27,779 bases of DNA from CAMAUF01 sp046152925. Lineage in GTDB: Bacteria > Chloroflexota > Dehalococcoidia > Tepidiformales > Tepidiformaceae. Location: assembly GCA_046152925.1 (NCBI GenBank), contig JBJXFX010000044.1:1-27779 (forward strand). The letters run 5' to 3'. Below, piece by piece: positions 1 through 7,604 of this stretch. The notes beneath the pieces were generated by a model. The model was not told the origin of the DNA, ran no database searches, and was given only the letters and a program-made list of their open reading frames with translations. The position numbers and the translations under genes are program-made. The number at the start of each line of letters is the position of its first letter. Position 1 is the stretch's first letter.

Positions 1-2
1 AT

Positions 3-25
3 GGGGAGGTCACGAGGACCTCCCC
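3..25. terminator. Hairpin downstream of the cyclophilin gene
   Basis: Perfect 9-bp inverted repeat, GGGGAGGTC (3-11) and GACCTCCCC (17-25), with a 5-nt loop. It lies about 35 nt past the stop of the minus-strand cyclophilin gene and is the only strong stem there. No T-run follows on the minus strand, so it is a terminator or 3'-end-stabilising stem by position rather than a classic intrinsic terminator. Confidence 0.5.
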
Positions 26-59
26 TTCGTGGCGTCTCCGTGGTGGTCCGCTGTGGCCG

Positions 60-566
60 TTAGGCTTCGGCGATCGTGATCGACGTGATCTTCACCGGGG
101 TGTTGGGGCGGTCGTTGCGGTCGCGCGGGGCAAGCGCGATGGTGTCGACGACTTCGACGCCGCTGCTCAGCTTGCCGAAGACGGTGTAGTTCGGCGGCAG
201 GGGATAGTCCGAGTGCATGATGAAGAACTGGCTGCCATTGGTGTTTGGGCCAGCGTTCGCCATGGCAAGCGTGCCGCGCGAATAGGGCTTGGTCACCTTT
301 TCGTCGTCGAAGCGATAGCCGGGGCCGCCACGGCCGGTGCCGGTCGGGTCGCCGCCCTGAACCATGAAGCCTTCGATGACGCGGTGAAAGATGACGTCCT
401 GGTAGAAGCCATCGCGCGCGAGGAAGACGAAGTTGTTCACGGTCTTCGGGGCATCGTCGGCGAAGAGGTCGGCGACCATGATCCCGGCCGTCGTCTCGAT
501 CGTCGCGGTGTAGGACTTTGCCGCGTCGATTGCCATCGCCGGCGGCTGCGAGTACTGCTTTGCCAA
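60..566 (-). CDS. Cyclophilin-type peptidyl-prolyl cis-trans isomerase
   Basis: Single-domain cyclophilin of 168 aa that catalyses cis-trans isomerisation of X-Pro bonds. Recognisable blocks are FHRVIEGFMVQGGDPTGTG (60-78, with the catalytic-type Arg62 and Gln70), NTNGSQFFIMHSD (108-120) and YTVFGKL (127-133). These are the active-site signatures of the family, and the length is normal for a bacterial cytoplasmic cyclophilin. No signal peptide is visible, so it is probably cytosolic. The start is TTG, preceded by CACGGAGAACCCC, which gives a GGAG ribosome binding site at suitable spacing. An internal ATG at residue 11 would also leave the domain intact. The gene follows the DinB-fold gene by about 50 bp on the same strand, so the two may be co-transcribed, though nothing links them functionally. 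Function is certain at the family level; the client proteins are unknown. Confidence 0.96.
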   Translation of the reverse strand: MAKQYSQPPAMAIDAAKSYTATIETTAGIMVADLFADDAPKTVNNFVFLARDGFYQDVIFHRVIEGFMVQGGDPTGTGRGGPGYRFDDEKVTKPYSRGTLAMANAGPNTNGSQFFIMHSDYPLPPNYTVFGKLSSGVEVVDTIALAPRDRNDRPNTPVKITSITIAEA

Positions 567-615
567 GGGGTTCTCCGTGTTGGACTACCGCTAGGGTAGC
601 GCATGGGCGGCGGGG

Positions 616-1212
616 TTACACCCGCTGCTCCTTGACCCCATCGGGGATGAGGCTCTCGCTGACGGAGCCGAGCCACTCCTCAATCCAGGGCTGATCCGCG
701 CGTTCGGGGAGGGCGCGGAGTAGGTCGCGTGTGTGCGTCGGGTCGTGGACGGCGATTGCCCAGAGCAGGCCGCCGAAGCGGACCTGCGACTTCGGCAGCG
801 GCCCAAGCGACTTGCGGTCGCCGCCATAGGGGATGACGCGGTCGAGGTCCGCGTCCTTGAAGTGGGAAATGGCGAGGGCCATCCGCTCGCGATGTGTGGC
901 CGCTTCGATCAGCATGTCGTCGACGCTCCAGCCGGCGACGCGTTCGACGGCCGATTCATTCCACTCGTCGATGTCGAAGGGGTCCGGGTAGGGAGTCGCG
1001 GGAGGTGGGGCCTGAAGCCCGGCGGCGAGGCTGAAGTTGTGGGCGATGAGGCCGTCGATCGTCGCAAGGTGGGCGATGTAATGCTTCACCGTCCAGTGTG
1101 AGCCGGGGACGATGGCCCGCAGCTCGCGGTCGGAGAGGTCGTGGCAGAGGTGCTCGAACTGGGTGCGGTGGCGGGCGAGCTCATCGAGGATCAGTTGGCA
1201 GCGGATGTTCAT
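616..1212 (-). CDS. DinB-fold (DinB/YfiT-like) putative metalloenzyme
   Basis: Protein of 198 aa with the four-helix DinB/YfiT fold pattern. It has an N-terminal amphipathic helix, then HWTVKHYIAHLATIDG (39-54) and, near the C-terminus, AVHDPTHTRDLLRAL (154-168). His48, His156 and His160 are placed as the metal-binding His triad of this family. Family members are metal-dependent thiol (bacillithiol or mycothiol) S-transferases or have unknown function, so the substrate cannot be given. The start is ATG at 1212. No Shine-Dalgarno sequence precedes it, but a GATACT -10-like hexamer lies 8 nt upstream, suggesting a leaderless mRNA. It is divergent from the amidohydrolase operon and upstream of the cyclophilin gene. 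Confidence 0.8.
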   Translation of the reverse strand: MNIRCQLILDELARHRTQFEHLCHDLSDRELRAIVPGSHWTVKHYIAHLATIDGLIAHNFSLAAGLQAPPPATPYPDPFDIDEWNESAVERVAGWSVDDMLIEAATHRERMALAISHFKDADLDRVIPYGGDRKSLGPLPKSQVRFGGLLWAIAVHDPTHTRDLLRALPERADQPWIEEWLGSVSESLIPDGVKEQRV

Positions 1213-1220
1213 GGCGGGTC

Positions 1221-1226
1221 AGTATC
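1221..1226 (-). promoter_or_regulatory. -10-like box for leaderless DinB-fold gene
   Basis: GATACT on the minus strand, 8 nt before the ATG at 1212. There is no purine-rich ribosome binding site between them. This is one of several starts in the window with the same arrangement. No convincing -35 was found at 16-18 bp. Confidence 0.45.
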
Positions 1227-1295
1227 GGCGATCTCGCAGGGCGTTGCCTGCTCTGGCCGTGCGCCTTTCCCTTCCGCGCCCAACAATGAACGCTC

Positions 1296-2504
1296 GTGGC
1301 CGGAACCAACCCCTTGCTCATCAAAGGCGCACAGGTGTGGGATGCGGAGGCGCGCGGATTCGCGACGCTGGATGTCCGCTGTAGCGGCGCGCGCATCGAG
1401 TTGGTCGCCCCTCACATCGAGCCGCGCCCCGGGGATGTCACGCTGGATGCAGCTGGAGGCTTCCTGCTGCCCGGCTTGATCGACTGCCACGTCCACATCG
1501 TTTCGGACGGGGGGCCCACGGATATCAACAAGGCCGCTCAAGAGCCGCCGGGCTTGCGCGCAATCCGGGCCGCAGCGAACGCGCGCGCGACTGTGATGGC
1601 CGGTTTCACGACAGTCCGCGACCTCGGCGCCCCAGGGCAGCTCAACATCCAGATCGCGAAGGCGATCGACGAAGGGCTGACGCCGGGACCGCACGTGCTG
1701 GCGGCGGGGCTCGGCGTGACCATGACCGGCGGCCACGGACACGGCTTCCTCGCCCGTGAAGCTGACGGCCCGGACGAGGTCCGCAAGGCCGTGCGCGAAC
1801 AGCTTCGGGCGGGTGCAAAGGCGATCAAGCTCTTCGCGAGCGGCGGCGTCCTGACGCCGGGCGTGGACCCGCGTTCGCCGTCGTTCACCCAGGACGAGCT
1901 CGCCGCCGGCGTCGAGGAGGCGCACAAGGCGTTCCGTGTCGCGGCCGCTCACGCGCAGTCGACGGCCGGGATCAAGAACGCAATCCGCGCTGGCGTCGAC
2001 TCGATCGAGCACGGCGTCTGGCTCGATGACGAGGCGATCGGCCTGATGCTGGAGCGCGGCACGTATTTGGTCGCCACGCTGACTGCCCCGGCGGTCATGG
2101 CGGAGCGCGGGGCCGCGGAGGGGGTCGCGGAATCCGCGATCGCCAAGTCGAACCAGGTGCTCGCCGACCACATCGCGAGTTTCAGCGCCGCTGTGCGGGC
2201 GGGCGTGAAGGTCGCGATGGGCACGGACCAAGGGACGCCACTGAACCGCCCGGGCGAGAACGCCCAGGAGATCCTGCGGACCGCACGGCACGGCCTTTCG
2301 CCCGCCGCGGCGATTCTGTCGGCGACGAAATGGGCCGCCGGGCTGCTCAAAGTCGAGGCTGGCGAGGTGAAGCCGGGCTTGCTCGCCGACCTTGTTGTCT
2401 TTCGCCAGGATCCACTTGGTAACCTGGCGGCACTCACCCAAACGCCGGCGCTCGTCGTCGTGGATGGCGTCGCCGTCCGCAACGAGCTGCCATCACGCAC
2501 CTAG
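1296..2504 (+). CDS. Amidohydrolase-superfamily protein (imidazolonepropionase/prolidase-like)
   Basis: 402-aa metal-dependent hydrolase of the amidohydrolase superfamily. Motifs appear in the canonical order: GLIDCHVH with metal ligands His65 and His67, AIKLFASGG with the carboxylated-Lys candidate Lys178, His219 (AAHAQS), His239 (SIEHG) and the catalytic Asp311 (MGTDQG). The flanking beta-sandwich is formed by the N-terminus and the C-terminal segment LADLVVF...VVVDG. This set matches the binuclear subgroup that includes Xaa-Pro dipeptidase-like and imidazolonepropionase-like enzymes. The substrate is not predictable and no histidine-degradation genes are nearby. The start is GTG at 1296. 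It has no ribosome binding site, but an AACAAT hexamer 8 nt upstream is compatible with leaderless transcription. It is the first gene of a tightly spaced operon with the next two genes (12- and 9-bp gaps). Confidence 0.88.
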   Translation: MAGTNPLLIKGAQVWDAEARGFATLDVRCSGARIELVAPHIEPRPGDVTLDAAGGFLLPGLIDCHVHIVSDGGPTDINKAAQEPPGLRAIRAAANARATVMAGFTTVRDLGAPGQLNIQIAKAIDEGLTPGPHVLAAGLGVTMTGGHGHGFLAREADGPDEVRKAVREQLRAGAKAIKLFASGGVLTPGVDPRSPSFTQDELAAGVEEAHKAFRVAAAHAQSTAGIKNAIRAGVDSIEHGVWLDDEAIGLMLERGTYLVATLTAPAVMAERGAAEGVAESAIAKSNQVLADHIASFSAAVRAGVKVAMGTDQGTPLNRPGENAQEILRTARHGLSPAAAILSATKWAAGLLKVEAGEVKPGLLADLVVFRQDPLGNLAALTQTPALVVVDGVAVRNELPSRT

Positions 2505-2516
2505 GAGGCTTCATCG

Positions 2517-3263
2517 ATGAGCGAACTGCAAAAGCGCATCCAGAAAGTCCAGCGCCGGGAGACGGGCGCGAGGCTCGGCTTTGGCCCGGTCACTAGGGAG
2601 CAGCCACGGGCGATGCTGCTCATCGCGCGCGTCGCCGACGCCAACGGGGCGACGGCAGGCGCCGATGCCGTGGTCGTCGTCGTCGACAGTGCGGCCGCCG
2701 CCGCAGTGGTCGTTGGCGGGCTCGACAAGAAGAGCTGTCGCGGCGCCCTCGTGCCCGCACTGGACGAAGCCGGGGCGGTGGCGCTGCGCCAAGCGGGCTC
2801 CGACTTCGCGATCAGCGCGCTGGACACTACGGCCGCCATCGCCGTGAAGACCGACGACATGGGCCATGTCGTCGACGCCTCCGGGCCGCTGGACGAAGCG
2901 ACCCTCCGTGCCATGGCGCCGCTCGGGCTGGACGGCCTCTTCGTCGACCACAGCGCAGGCGGGATGACCCTCGGTCAACAGCTCGGCCTTGTCCGGCTGG
3001 CGACGCTGGCTAACACGCCCCTGCTCGTTGGCGTTGCGGCCGGTGCGACCGTGGAAGAGCTTCGCGTGCTGCGCGATAGCGGCTGCGGTGGGGTCGTCGC
3101 GCCGCTCGGCGCCTCGGCTGAGGAGTTGGTGGCGCTCGCGGAGCGGCTCAAGGCCGTGCCGGCGCCTTCGAAGGGCAAGAAGAGAGAGGACTCGCCCACG
3201 CTGCCCAGCATGTTCGGCGGCTCCGAGGCCGAACACGACCACGACGACGATGACGACGAGTAG
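2517..3263 (+). CDS. Unrecognised TIM-barrel-like protein with acidic tail
   Basis: 248-aa protein that I do not recognise as a named family. The sequence alternates hydrophobic strands with helices (AMLLIARV, ADAVVVVV, SCRGALVPALDE, FAISALD, GLDGLFVDH, TPLLVGVAAGAT, SGCGGVVAPLG), the rhythm of a TIM-barrel or related alpha/beta fold. There is no signal peptide or membrane segment. The C-terminus is a linker ending in EHDHDDDDDE, a strongly acidic His/Asp tail that could bind metal or hold a partner. Translation starts at ATG 2517 after a clear ribosome binding site (AGGAGG, 8 nt upstream). It sits between an amidohydrolase and a ComB-like phosphatase with 12- and 9-bp gaps, so the three are almost certainly co-transcribed. 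Reality of the gene is secure; function is open. Confidence 0.82.
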   Translation: MSELQKRIQKVQRRETGARLGFGPVTREQPRAMLLIARVADANGATAGADAVVVVVDSAAAAAVVVGGLDKKSCRGALVPALDEAGAVALRQAGSDFAISALDTTAAIAVKTDDMGHVVDASGPLDEATLRAMAPLGLDGLFVDHSAGGMTLGQQLGLVRLATLANTPLLVGVAAGATVEELRVLRDSGCGGVVAPLGASAEELVALAERLKAVPAPSKGKKREDSPTLPSMFGGSEAEHDHDDDDDE

Positions 3264-3272
3264 CGGCTAACG

Positions 3273-4004
3273 GTGGCGTTTTTCGACCAGGCGGATTGGG
3301 ATATCCGGTTTGAGTGGGGCTTGTCCGGGGTGGAGCAGCTCGGTCCCGCGGCGGCCGTCGCGGTGATCGTCGACGTGCTCTCGTTCACGACAGCGGTTGA
3401 CGTCGCCGTGGGCCGTGGCGCGGAGGTACTGCCCTTTCTTTGGCGGGATGAGCGCGCGGAGGCGTTTGCGGCGGAGCATGGCGCGTTGCTCGCGAGCCAC
3501 GACCGGAGGCAGGGACTGTCGCTTTCCCCGGCCTCGCTCCAAGGGGTTGCGCCGAAGACGAAACTCGTGCTGCCGTCGCCGAACGGGGCGACGCTCGCCT
3601 TTTCGGCGACGAGCGGGACGGTGGTCGCGGCGTGCTTGCGGAACGCCGAGGCCGTCGCGGCATGGATCAATCGCGGCCCGCGGCCTGTCGCCGTGTTCGC
3701 GGCGGGCGAGCGCTGGGCTGATGGGAGCCTGCGGCCCGCGATCGAGGACCTGATCGGGGCCGGCGCGGTGATAATTGGGCTCGCGGGGACGAAGTCGCCG
3801 GAGGCGCGGGCCGCTGAGGCGGTGTTTCTGGCCGCCGCGGCCGAGGGGCTCGATGCCGTCATCCGGGCGTGTTCGTCGGGCCGGGAGTTGGTGGAGCGCG
3901 GGTTCGAAGGGGACGTGGCGCTGGCCAGCGCGCTCTCTGTCAGCGGCGCTGTGCCCATGCTTCAGGGTGGCGCGTTTCAGGACGTGGTCGCGTCCGGACG
4001 CTGA
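3273..4004 (+). CDS. ComB-like 2-phosphosulfolactate phosphatase family protein
   Basis: 243-aa protein with the hallmark blocks of the ComB family: VIVDVLSFTTAVDVAVGRGA (31-50), LPSPNGATLA (100-109), LRNAEAVA (122-129) and GERWADG..LRPAIEDLIGAG (145-164). ComB is a Mg-dependent acid phosphatase that converts 2-phospho-3-sulfolactate to sulfolactate in coenzyme M synthesis. Many bacteria carry family members outside any coenzyme M pathway. None of the other coenzyme M genes (phosphosulfolactate synthase, sulfolactate dehydrogenase) is seen here, so the physiological substrate is uncertain. The start is GTG at 3273, 9 nt after the previous stop. It is the third gene of the amidohydrolase operon. 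Confidence 0.85.
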   Translation: MAFFDQADWDIRFEWGLSGVEQLGPAAAVAVIVDVLSFTTAVDVAVGRGAEVLPFLWRDERAEAFAAEHGALLASHDRRQGLSLSPASLQGVAPKTKLVLPSPNGATLAFSATSGTVVAACLRNAEAVAAWINRGPRPVAVFAAGERWADGSLRPAIEDLIGAGAVIIGLAGTKSPEARAAEAVFLAAAAEGLDAVIRACSSGRELVERGFEGDVALASALSVSGAVPMLQGGAFQDVVASGR

Positions 4005-4020
4005 GCCGCGCCGCGGACGC

Positions 4021-4049
4021 TTGACACGGTGGGCCCGAGCGCGAATAGT
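4021..4049 (+). promoter_or_regulatory. Promoter of the ArsR-AHSA1 operon
   Basis: A consensus -35 TTGACA (4021-4026), a 17-bp spacer, and AATAGT (4044-4049) as -10, followed by 7 nt to the ATG at 4057. Transcription would start at or next to the start codon, so the regulator is probably translated from a leaderless mRNA. The ArsR protein may act on this site itself, but no clear inverted repeat is present. Confidence 0.65.
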
Positions 4050-4056
4050 AAGGCGA

Positions 4057-4416
4057 ATGCCTAACCAATTGGTCGCCGACCGGCTCTTCCACGCGCTCGG
4101 CGACCCGACCCGGCTGGCGGTCGTCGAACGGCTGACCGTCGCTCCCGCGACCGTGAGTGCGCTCGCGGCGCCGCACAGCATGGCCCTGCCCTCGTTTCTC
4201 CAGCATCTTGAGGTGTTGGAGCGCGCGGGCTGGATCACCTCCGAGAAGCGCGGCCGCGTGCGCACCTGCCGCCTCAACCCCGGGGCCCTCGCGCAATCGA
4301 GCGACTGGCTTCAGGCGCGCCGGACAATGTGGGAGAAGCGGCTGGACCAGCTGGACGCCTTGCTGCTCGAGCTGGCCAACGAAGACCAACCAAGAGAAGA
4401 AGGAGCAGTCCCATGA
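4057..4416 (+). CDS. ArsR-family winged-helix transcriptional regulator
   Basis: 119-aa regulator. The N-terminus carries LFHALGDPTRLAVVERL (10-26), the typical ArsR/SmtB opening. Next come the recognition-helix region (ALPSFLQHLEVLERAGWI) and the wing (SEKRGRVRTCRLNP). A C-terminal helix (MWEKRLDQLDALLLEL) is typical of the subgroup paired with AHSA1/SRPBCC proteins. No metal-binding Cys cluster is visible, so sensing of arsenic or cadmium is unlikely. The ATG at 4057 was chosen because the family N-terminus starts here and a good promoter ends 7 nt before it. The stop overlaps the next ATG (ATGA), indicating translational coupling. It likely autoregulates the two-gene operon; the signal is unknown. 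Confidence 0.92.
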   Translation: MPNQLVADRLFHALGDPTRLAVVERLTVAPATVSALAAPHSMALPSFLQHLEVLERAGWITSEKRGRVRTCRLNPGALAQSSDWLQARRTMWEKRLDQLDALLLELANEDQPREEGAVP

Positions 4417-4901
4417 CCTTGCACCCAACGTTCAACCCGGAAACGGACCTCAAGCTGGAGCGCGTCGTCGATGTGCCGGTGGCGCTTGTCTGGCGCTGCT
4501 GGACGGAGCCAGCGCTGATGCTCAAGTGGTTCACGCCGGCCCCATTCAAGACCTTCAGCGTCGACACCAACCTCGTGCCCGGCGGCTACTCAAATGTCGT
4601 GATGGAATCCCCGGACGGTGACCGGTTCCCGAACGAGGGCTGCTACTTGGTTGTCGAGCCGGAGCGCCGGTTGGTGTTCACGGACGCGTTGCGCGGTGAT
4701 TTCCGGCCCGCCCCGAAAAGCGATGACATCCAAATGACGGCCCACATCATCATGGAGCCCGTCGGTGAGCGGCAGACGCGGTACACCGCCTACGCTCTGC
4801 ACAACAGCGCGGAGCACCGCACGCAACATGAGGCGATGGGCTTCCATGATGGCTGGGGCGCTGCACTCGACCAGCTCGTGGCGCTTTGCAAGACCCTTTA
4901 G
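4413..4901 (+). CDS. AHSA1/SRPBCC (START-like) domain protein
   Basis: 162-aa single-domain protein of the AHSA1/SRPBCC fold. Indicators are LERVVDVPVALVWRCWTEPALMLKWF (about residues 14-39), in which the helix after the first strand and the W..W pattern are typical, then the long central sheet (GGYSNVVMESPDG, RLVFTDALRGDFRP) and the C-terminal helix AMGFHDGWGAALDQLVALC. The fold makes a deep hydrophobic pocket. Members with an ArsR partner are usually of unknown ligand and are often annotated as activators of Hsp90 ATPase by homology only. The start ATG overlaps the ArsR stop and has AGGAG 8 nt upstream. It is probably the effector or ligand-binding partner of the regulator's operon. Confidence 0.88.
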   Translation: MTLHPTFNPETDLKLERVVDVPVALVWRCWTEPALMLKWFTPAPFKTFSVDTNLVPGGYSNVVMESPDGDRFPNEGCYLVVEPERRLVFTDALRGDFRPAPKSDDIQMTAHIIMEPVGERQTRYTAYALHNSAEHRTQHEAMGFHDGWGAALDQLVALCKTL

Positions 4902-4941
4902 GGGGCCGCGGGGTCCACGGCTCAACCAGCGCCTGCGCGAC

Positions 4942-4965
4942 AGCGATCGCGCCGTTAGGATCGCT
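4942..4965. promoter_or_regulatory. Inverted repeat in the M1 peptidase upstream region
   Basis: AGCGATC (4942-4948) and GATCGCT (4959-4965) form a 7-bp inverted repeat with a 10-nt spacer. It overlaps a TAGGAT -10-like hexamer (4956-4961), 36 nt before the peptidase ATG. It could be an operator or chance; no -35 stands out. Confidence 0.25.
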
Positions 4966-4997
4966 CGCACACCACTCCACCTTGCGGAGCACCCCTC

Positions 4998-7535
4998 ATG
5001 CTCTGTTCCCGCTCCTCTGAGCTCGCGATCGACGGCGCCCACGGCCACGCCCTCCCTGGCGACAAGCCCCGCTGGACGCGCGATCGCGTCGCCGATGTCC
5101 GCCACATCGCCCTCGACTTGGACCTCGACCTCGAAGCTGGGGCCGTCTTCGGCACCGCCACCCACACGGTCGCCGCGATCAACGACGGCCTCCAAGCGGT
5201 GCCGTTCGATGCCATTGAGATGACGATCAACGCGGTGACCGTCGATGGGAAGGCCGCGACTTGGGACTACAGCGGGGCGACGCTCGTCGTCTCGCTCCCG
5301 CGCATCCTGGTGCGGGGCGAAGCCGTCGAGGTCGCGATCGCCTACCGTGCGACGCCACGGATCGGCCTCTACTTCATCCGTCCCGACGCGGGCTATCCCG
5401 ACAAACCCGTCCAGGTCTGGTCGCAATGCCAGGACGAGGACACGCGGTACTGGATCCCGTGCTACGACGCGCCGAACCAGAAGCAGACGACGGAGCTCAC
5501 CGTCCGCGTGCCGGGGACGTGGTTCGCGCTTTCAAACGGGCGCCTCGTCCGCGAGACAGACCTGCCGGACGGCCGCAAGCTCTTCCACTGGACGCAGGAA
5601 CGGCCACACTCGACCTATCTGATCACGTTGGCGGCCGGAGAGTTCGCCCGGATCGATGCCAGCCGGCCTAGCCTCACGATCGATTACTACGTCGAAGCGG
5701 CGGACATCGAGCGCGGCAAGCTCGCGATGGGCAACACGCCGGCGATGATCGCGGCCTTCGAGGAGTTCACCGGGATCCCCTATCCGTGGGCGAAGTACTC
5801 CCAGATTGTCGTCCGCGACTTCGTCTTCGGCGGTATGGAGAACACGTCGGCGACGACCATGACCACGAACCTGCTGGTGGATGAACGTGGCCTGCTCGAC
5901 TACAAGCCCGACGAGCTCGTCTCGCACGAGCTTGCGCACATGTGGTTCGGCGACCTGCTCACCTGCCGCGATTGGTCGCACGGCTGGCTGAACGAGAGCT
6001 TCGCGACCTATCTGGAGCTGGTTTGGGACGAGCGCTTCCGCGGTGTCGACGAGTACCGCCAGGGCGTGATCGACAACACGAACCTCTACCTCGAAGAGCG
6101 CTACCGGCGGCCGATCGTCTCGAATGTCTTCCGTGACCCGATCGACATCTTCGACCGCCACCTCTACGAAAAAGGCTCCGTCGTCATCCACATGCTGCGC
6201 TGCTTGTTGGGCGAAGACGCGTTTTCGCGCTCCGTGAAGCGCTATTGCCGCGAACACCAAGAGCAGAACGTGAAGACGCAGGACCTGATCGACGCGATCG
6301 AAGCCGAGACGGGCCGCAACCTCGAGTGGTTCTTCGACCAGTGGGTGTTCAAGCCGGGGCATCCTGAGCTGAAGGTGAGCTGGAGCTGGGACGCGGAACG
6401 AAAAGCCGCGACGGTCACGGTGCGCCAGGCCCAAGACACGTCGGGCGCGACGCCGCTCTTCCGGCTGCCTGTGACGATCGACTTCCGCAGTGGTCGCGGG
6501 CGGCCACAGGCGTTCCGGGTCGAAGTCACCGAGGCGGAGCACGTATTCCACTTCGCGCTCCAGAAGCGGCCCGACCTCTGCCGTTTCGACCCCTACAACA
6601 CGGTCTTGAAGACGGTCGAGTTCGAAAAGCCGCTCACCGAGCTGAAGCTCCAGCTGCGCGAGGACGACGACATCGCTGGCCGCCGGCTCGCCTCGGAGGC
6701 GCTCGGCAAGAAGGGCGGCCCGGAGGCGATCGCGGCGCTCGAAGAGGCGCTCCGCAAGGACCCGTGGTGGAGCGTGTCGGCCGCTGCCGCCAAGGCGCTG
6801 GGGACGACCAAAGACCCCGCTGCGAAAGCCGCCCTCCGGAAGCACCTCGGCGCGAAGCACCCGAAGGTCCGGCGCGCTGTCGTGAGTGCGCTGGCCGAGC
6901 ACGCGGTCGTCGCGGAGTTGGCGGCCGCGCTGACCAACGTGGCGACGGCGGATGAGTCGTCGGCCGCCCGAGGGGCGGCGTACGCAGCGCTCGGCAAGCT
7001 CCGTCAGGAAGGCGCTTTCGAACGGCTGGTCGAGGGCATGGGCCACGAGAGCTTCCGCCAGTTCGTGCGCAACGGGTGCATCGACGGCTTTGTCGAGCTG
7101 CGTGACGAGCGCGCGTTCGACCAGCTCGCGGCGGCTGCGGCCTATGGGACGCCGGTCGGCTCGCGAGGGCCGGCGCTCGCGGGGATCGCGAAGCTCGCTG
7201 CCTGGTTCCCGGCCCGCAAGGCGTGGGCGGGCGAGGCAATCGCCAAGTTTCTCGACGACCCGGATTTCCGCGTCCGGGTGGCTGCAGCGAACGCGCTCAA
7301 GACGCTGAAAGACCCGTCGCACGCCCCTGCGCTCGACCGGATGGCGGCCCGCGAGCTGGACGGTCGCGCGGTCCGGGCGGCTCGTGAGGCGGCGCTCGCC
7401 CTCCGCCGCGGCGATGGCGATGTGAACGGCACAAAGGCGCTGCAGGAGCAGATCGAGGCGCTGCGCAACGACAACGCCAAGCTCCGTGAGCGGGTCGAAA
7501 AGCTTGAACAACTCGGACCGGTGGTGAGCGCATGA
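4998..7535 (+). CDS. M1-family zinc aminopeptidase with C-terminal HEAT repeats
   Basis: 845-aa peptidase that removes N-terminal residues from peptides. The N-terminal beta domain carries the PCYDAPNQK block (154-162). The catalytic domain has the exopeptidase motif GGMEN (278-282), the zinc site HELAH (310-314) plus Glu333 in LNESFATYLE (HExxH-18-E), and Tyr389 in LYEKG as the transition-state Tyr. From about residue 540 to 800 the sequence becomes HEAT-like helical repeats (ASEALGKKGGPEAIAALEEAL, VRRAVVSALAEHA, VRVAAANALKTLKDPSHAPA). The protein ends in a short coiled coil (LQEQIEALRNDNAKLRERVEKLEQ). There is no signal peptide, so it is probably cytoplasmic. The ATG at 4998 has GGAG 8 nt upstream. 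M1 enzymes often carry a helical C-terminal cap; explicit HEAT repeats plus a coiled coil are less usual. Confidence 0.95.
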   Translation: MLCSRSSELAIDGAHGHALPGDKPRWTRDRVADVRHIALDLDLDLEAGAVFGTATHTVAAINDGLQAVPFDAIEMTINAVTVDGKAATWDYSGATLVVSLPRILVRGEAVEVAIAYRATPRIGLYFIRPDAGYPDKPVQVWSQCQDEDTRYWIPCYDAPNQKQTTELTVRVPGTWFALSNGRLVRETDLPDGRKLFHWTQERPHSTYLITLAAGEFARIDASRPSLTIDYYVEAADIERGKLAMGNTPAMIAAFEEFTGIPYPWAKYSQIVVRDFVFGGMENTSATTMTTNLLVDERGLLDYKPDELVSHELAHMWFGDLLTCRDWSHGWLNESFATYLELVWDERFRGVDEYRQGVIDNTNLYLEERYRRPIVSNVFRDPIDIFDRHLYEKGSVVIHMLRCLLGEDAFSRSVKRYCREHQEQNVKTQDLIDAIEAETGRNLEWFFDQWVFKPGHPELKVSWSWDAERKAATVTVRQAQDTSGATPLFRLPVTIDFRSGRGRPQAFRVEVTEAEHVFHFALQKRPDLCRFDPYNTVLKTVEFEKPLTELKLQLREDDDIAGRRLASEALGKKGGPEAIAALEEALRKDPWWSVSAAAAKALGTTKDPAAKAALRKHLGAKHPKVRRAVVSALAEHAVVAELAAALTNVATADESSAARGAAYAALGKLRQEGAFERLVEGMGHESFRQFVRNGCIDGFVELRDERAFDQLAAAAAYGTPVGSRGPALAGIAKLAAWFPARKAWAGEAIAKFLDDPDFRVRVAAANALKTLKDPSHAPALDRMAARELDGRAVRAAREAALALRRGDGDVNGTKALQEQIEALRNDNAKLRERVEKLEQLGPVVSA

Positions 7536-7604
7536 CGGTTCGCGGCCGCGGCCGCCTTGACCCGTCCCTTCCAATTTCCGGCTTCCCCACCCACACTTTG
7601 GGCG

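Noticed and set aside
1209..2441. 410-codon minus-strand open frame over the amidohydrolase
   Set aside because: Low-complexity Arg/Asp-rich composition and antisense to a clear enzyme; a shadow frame.
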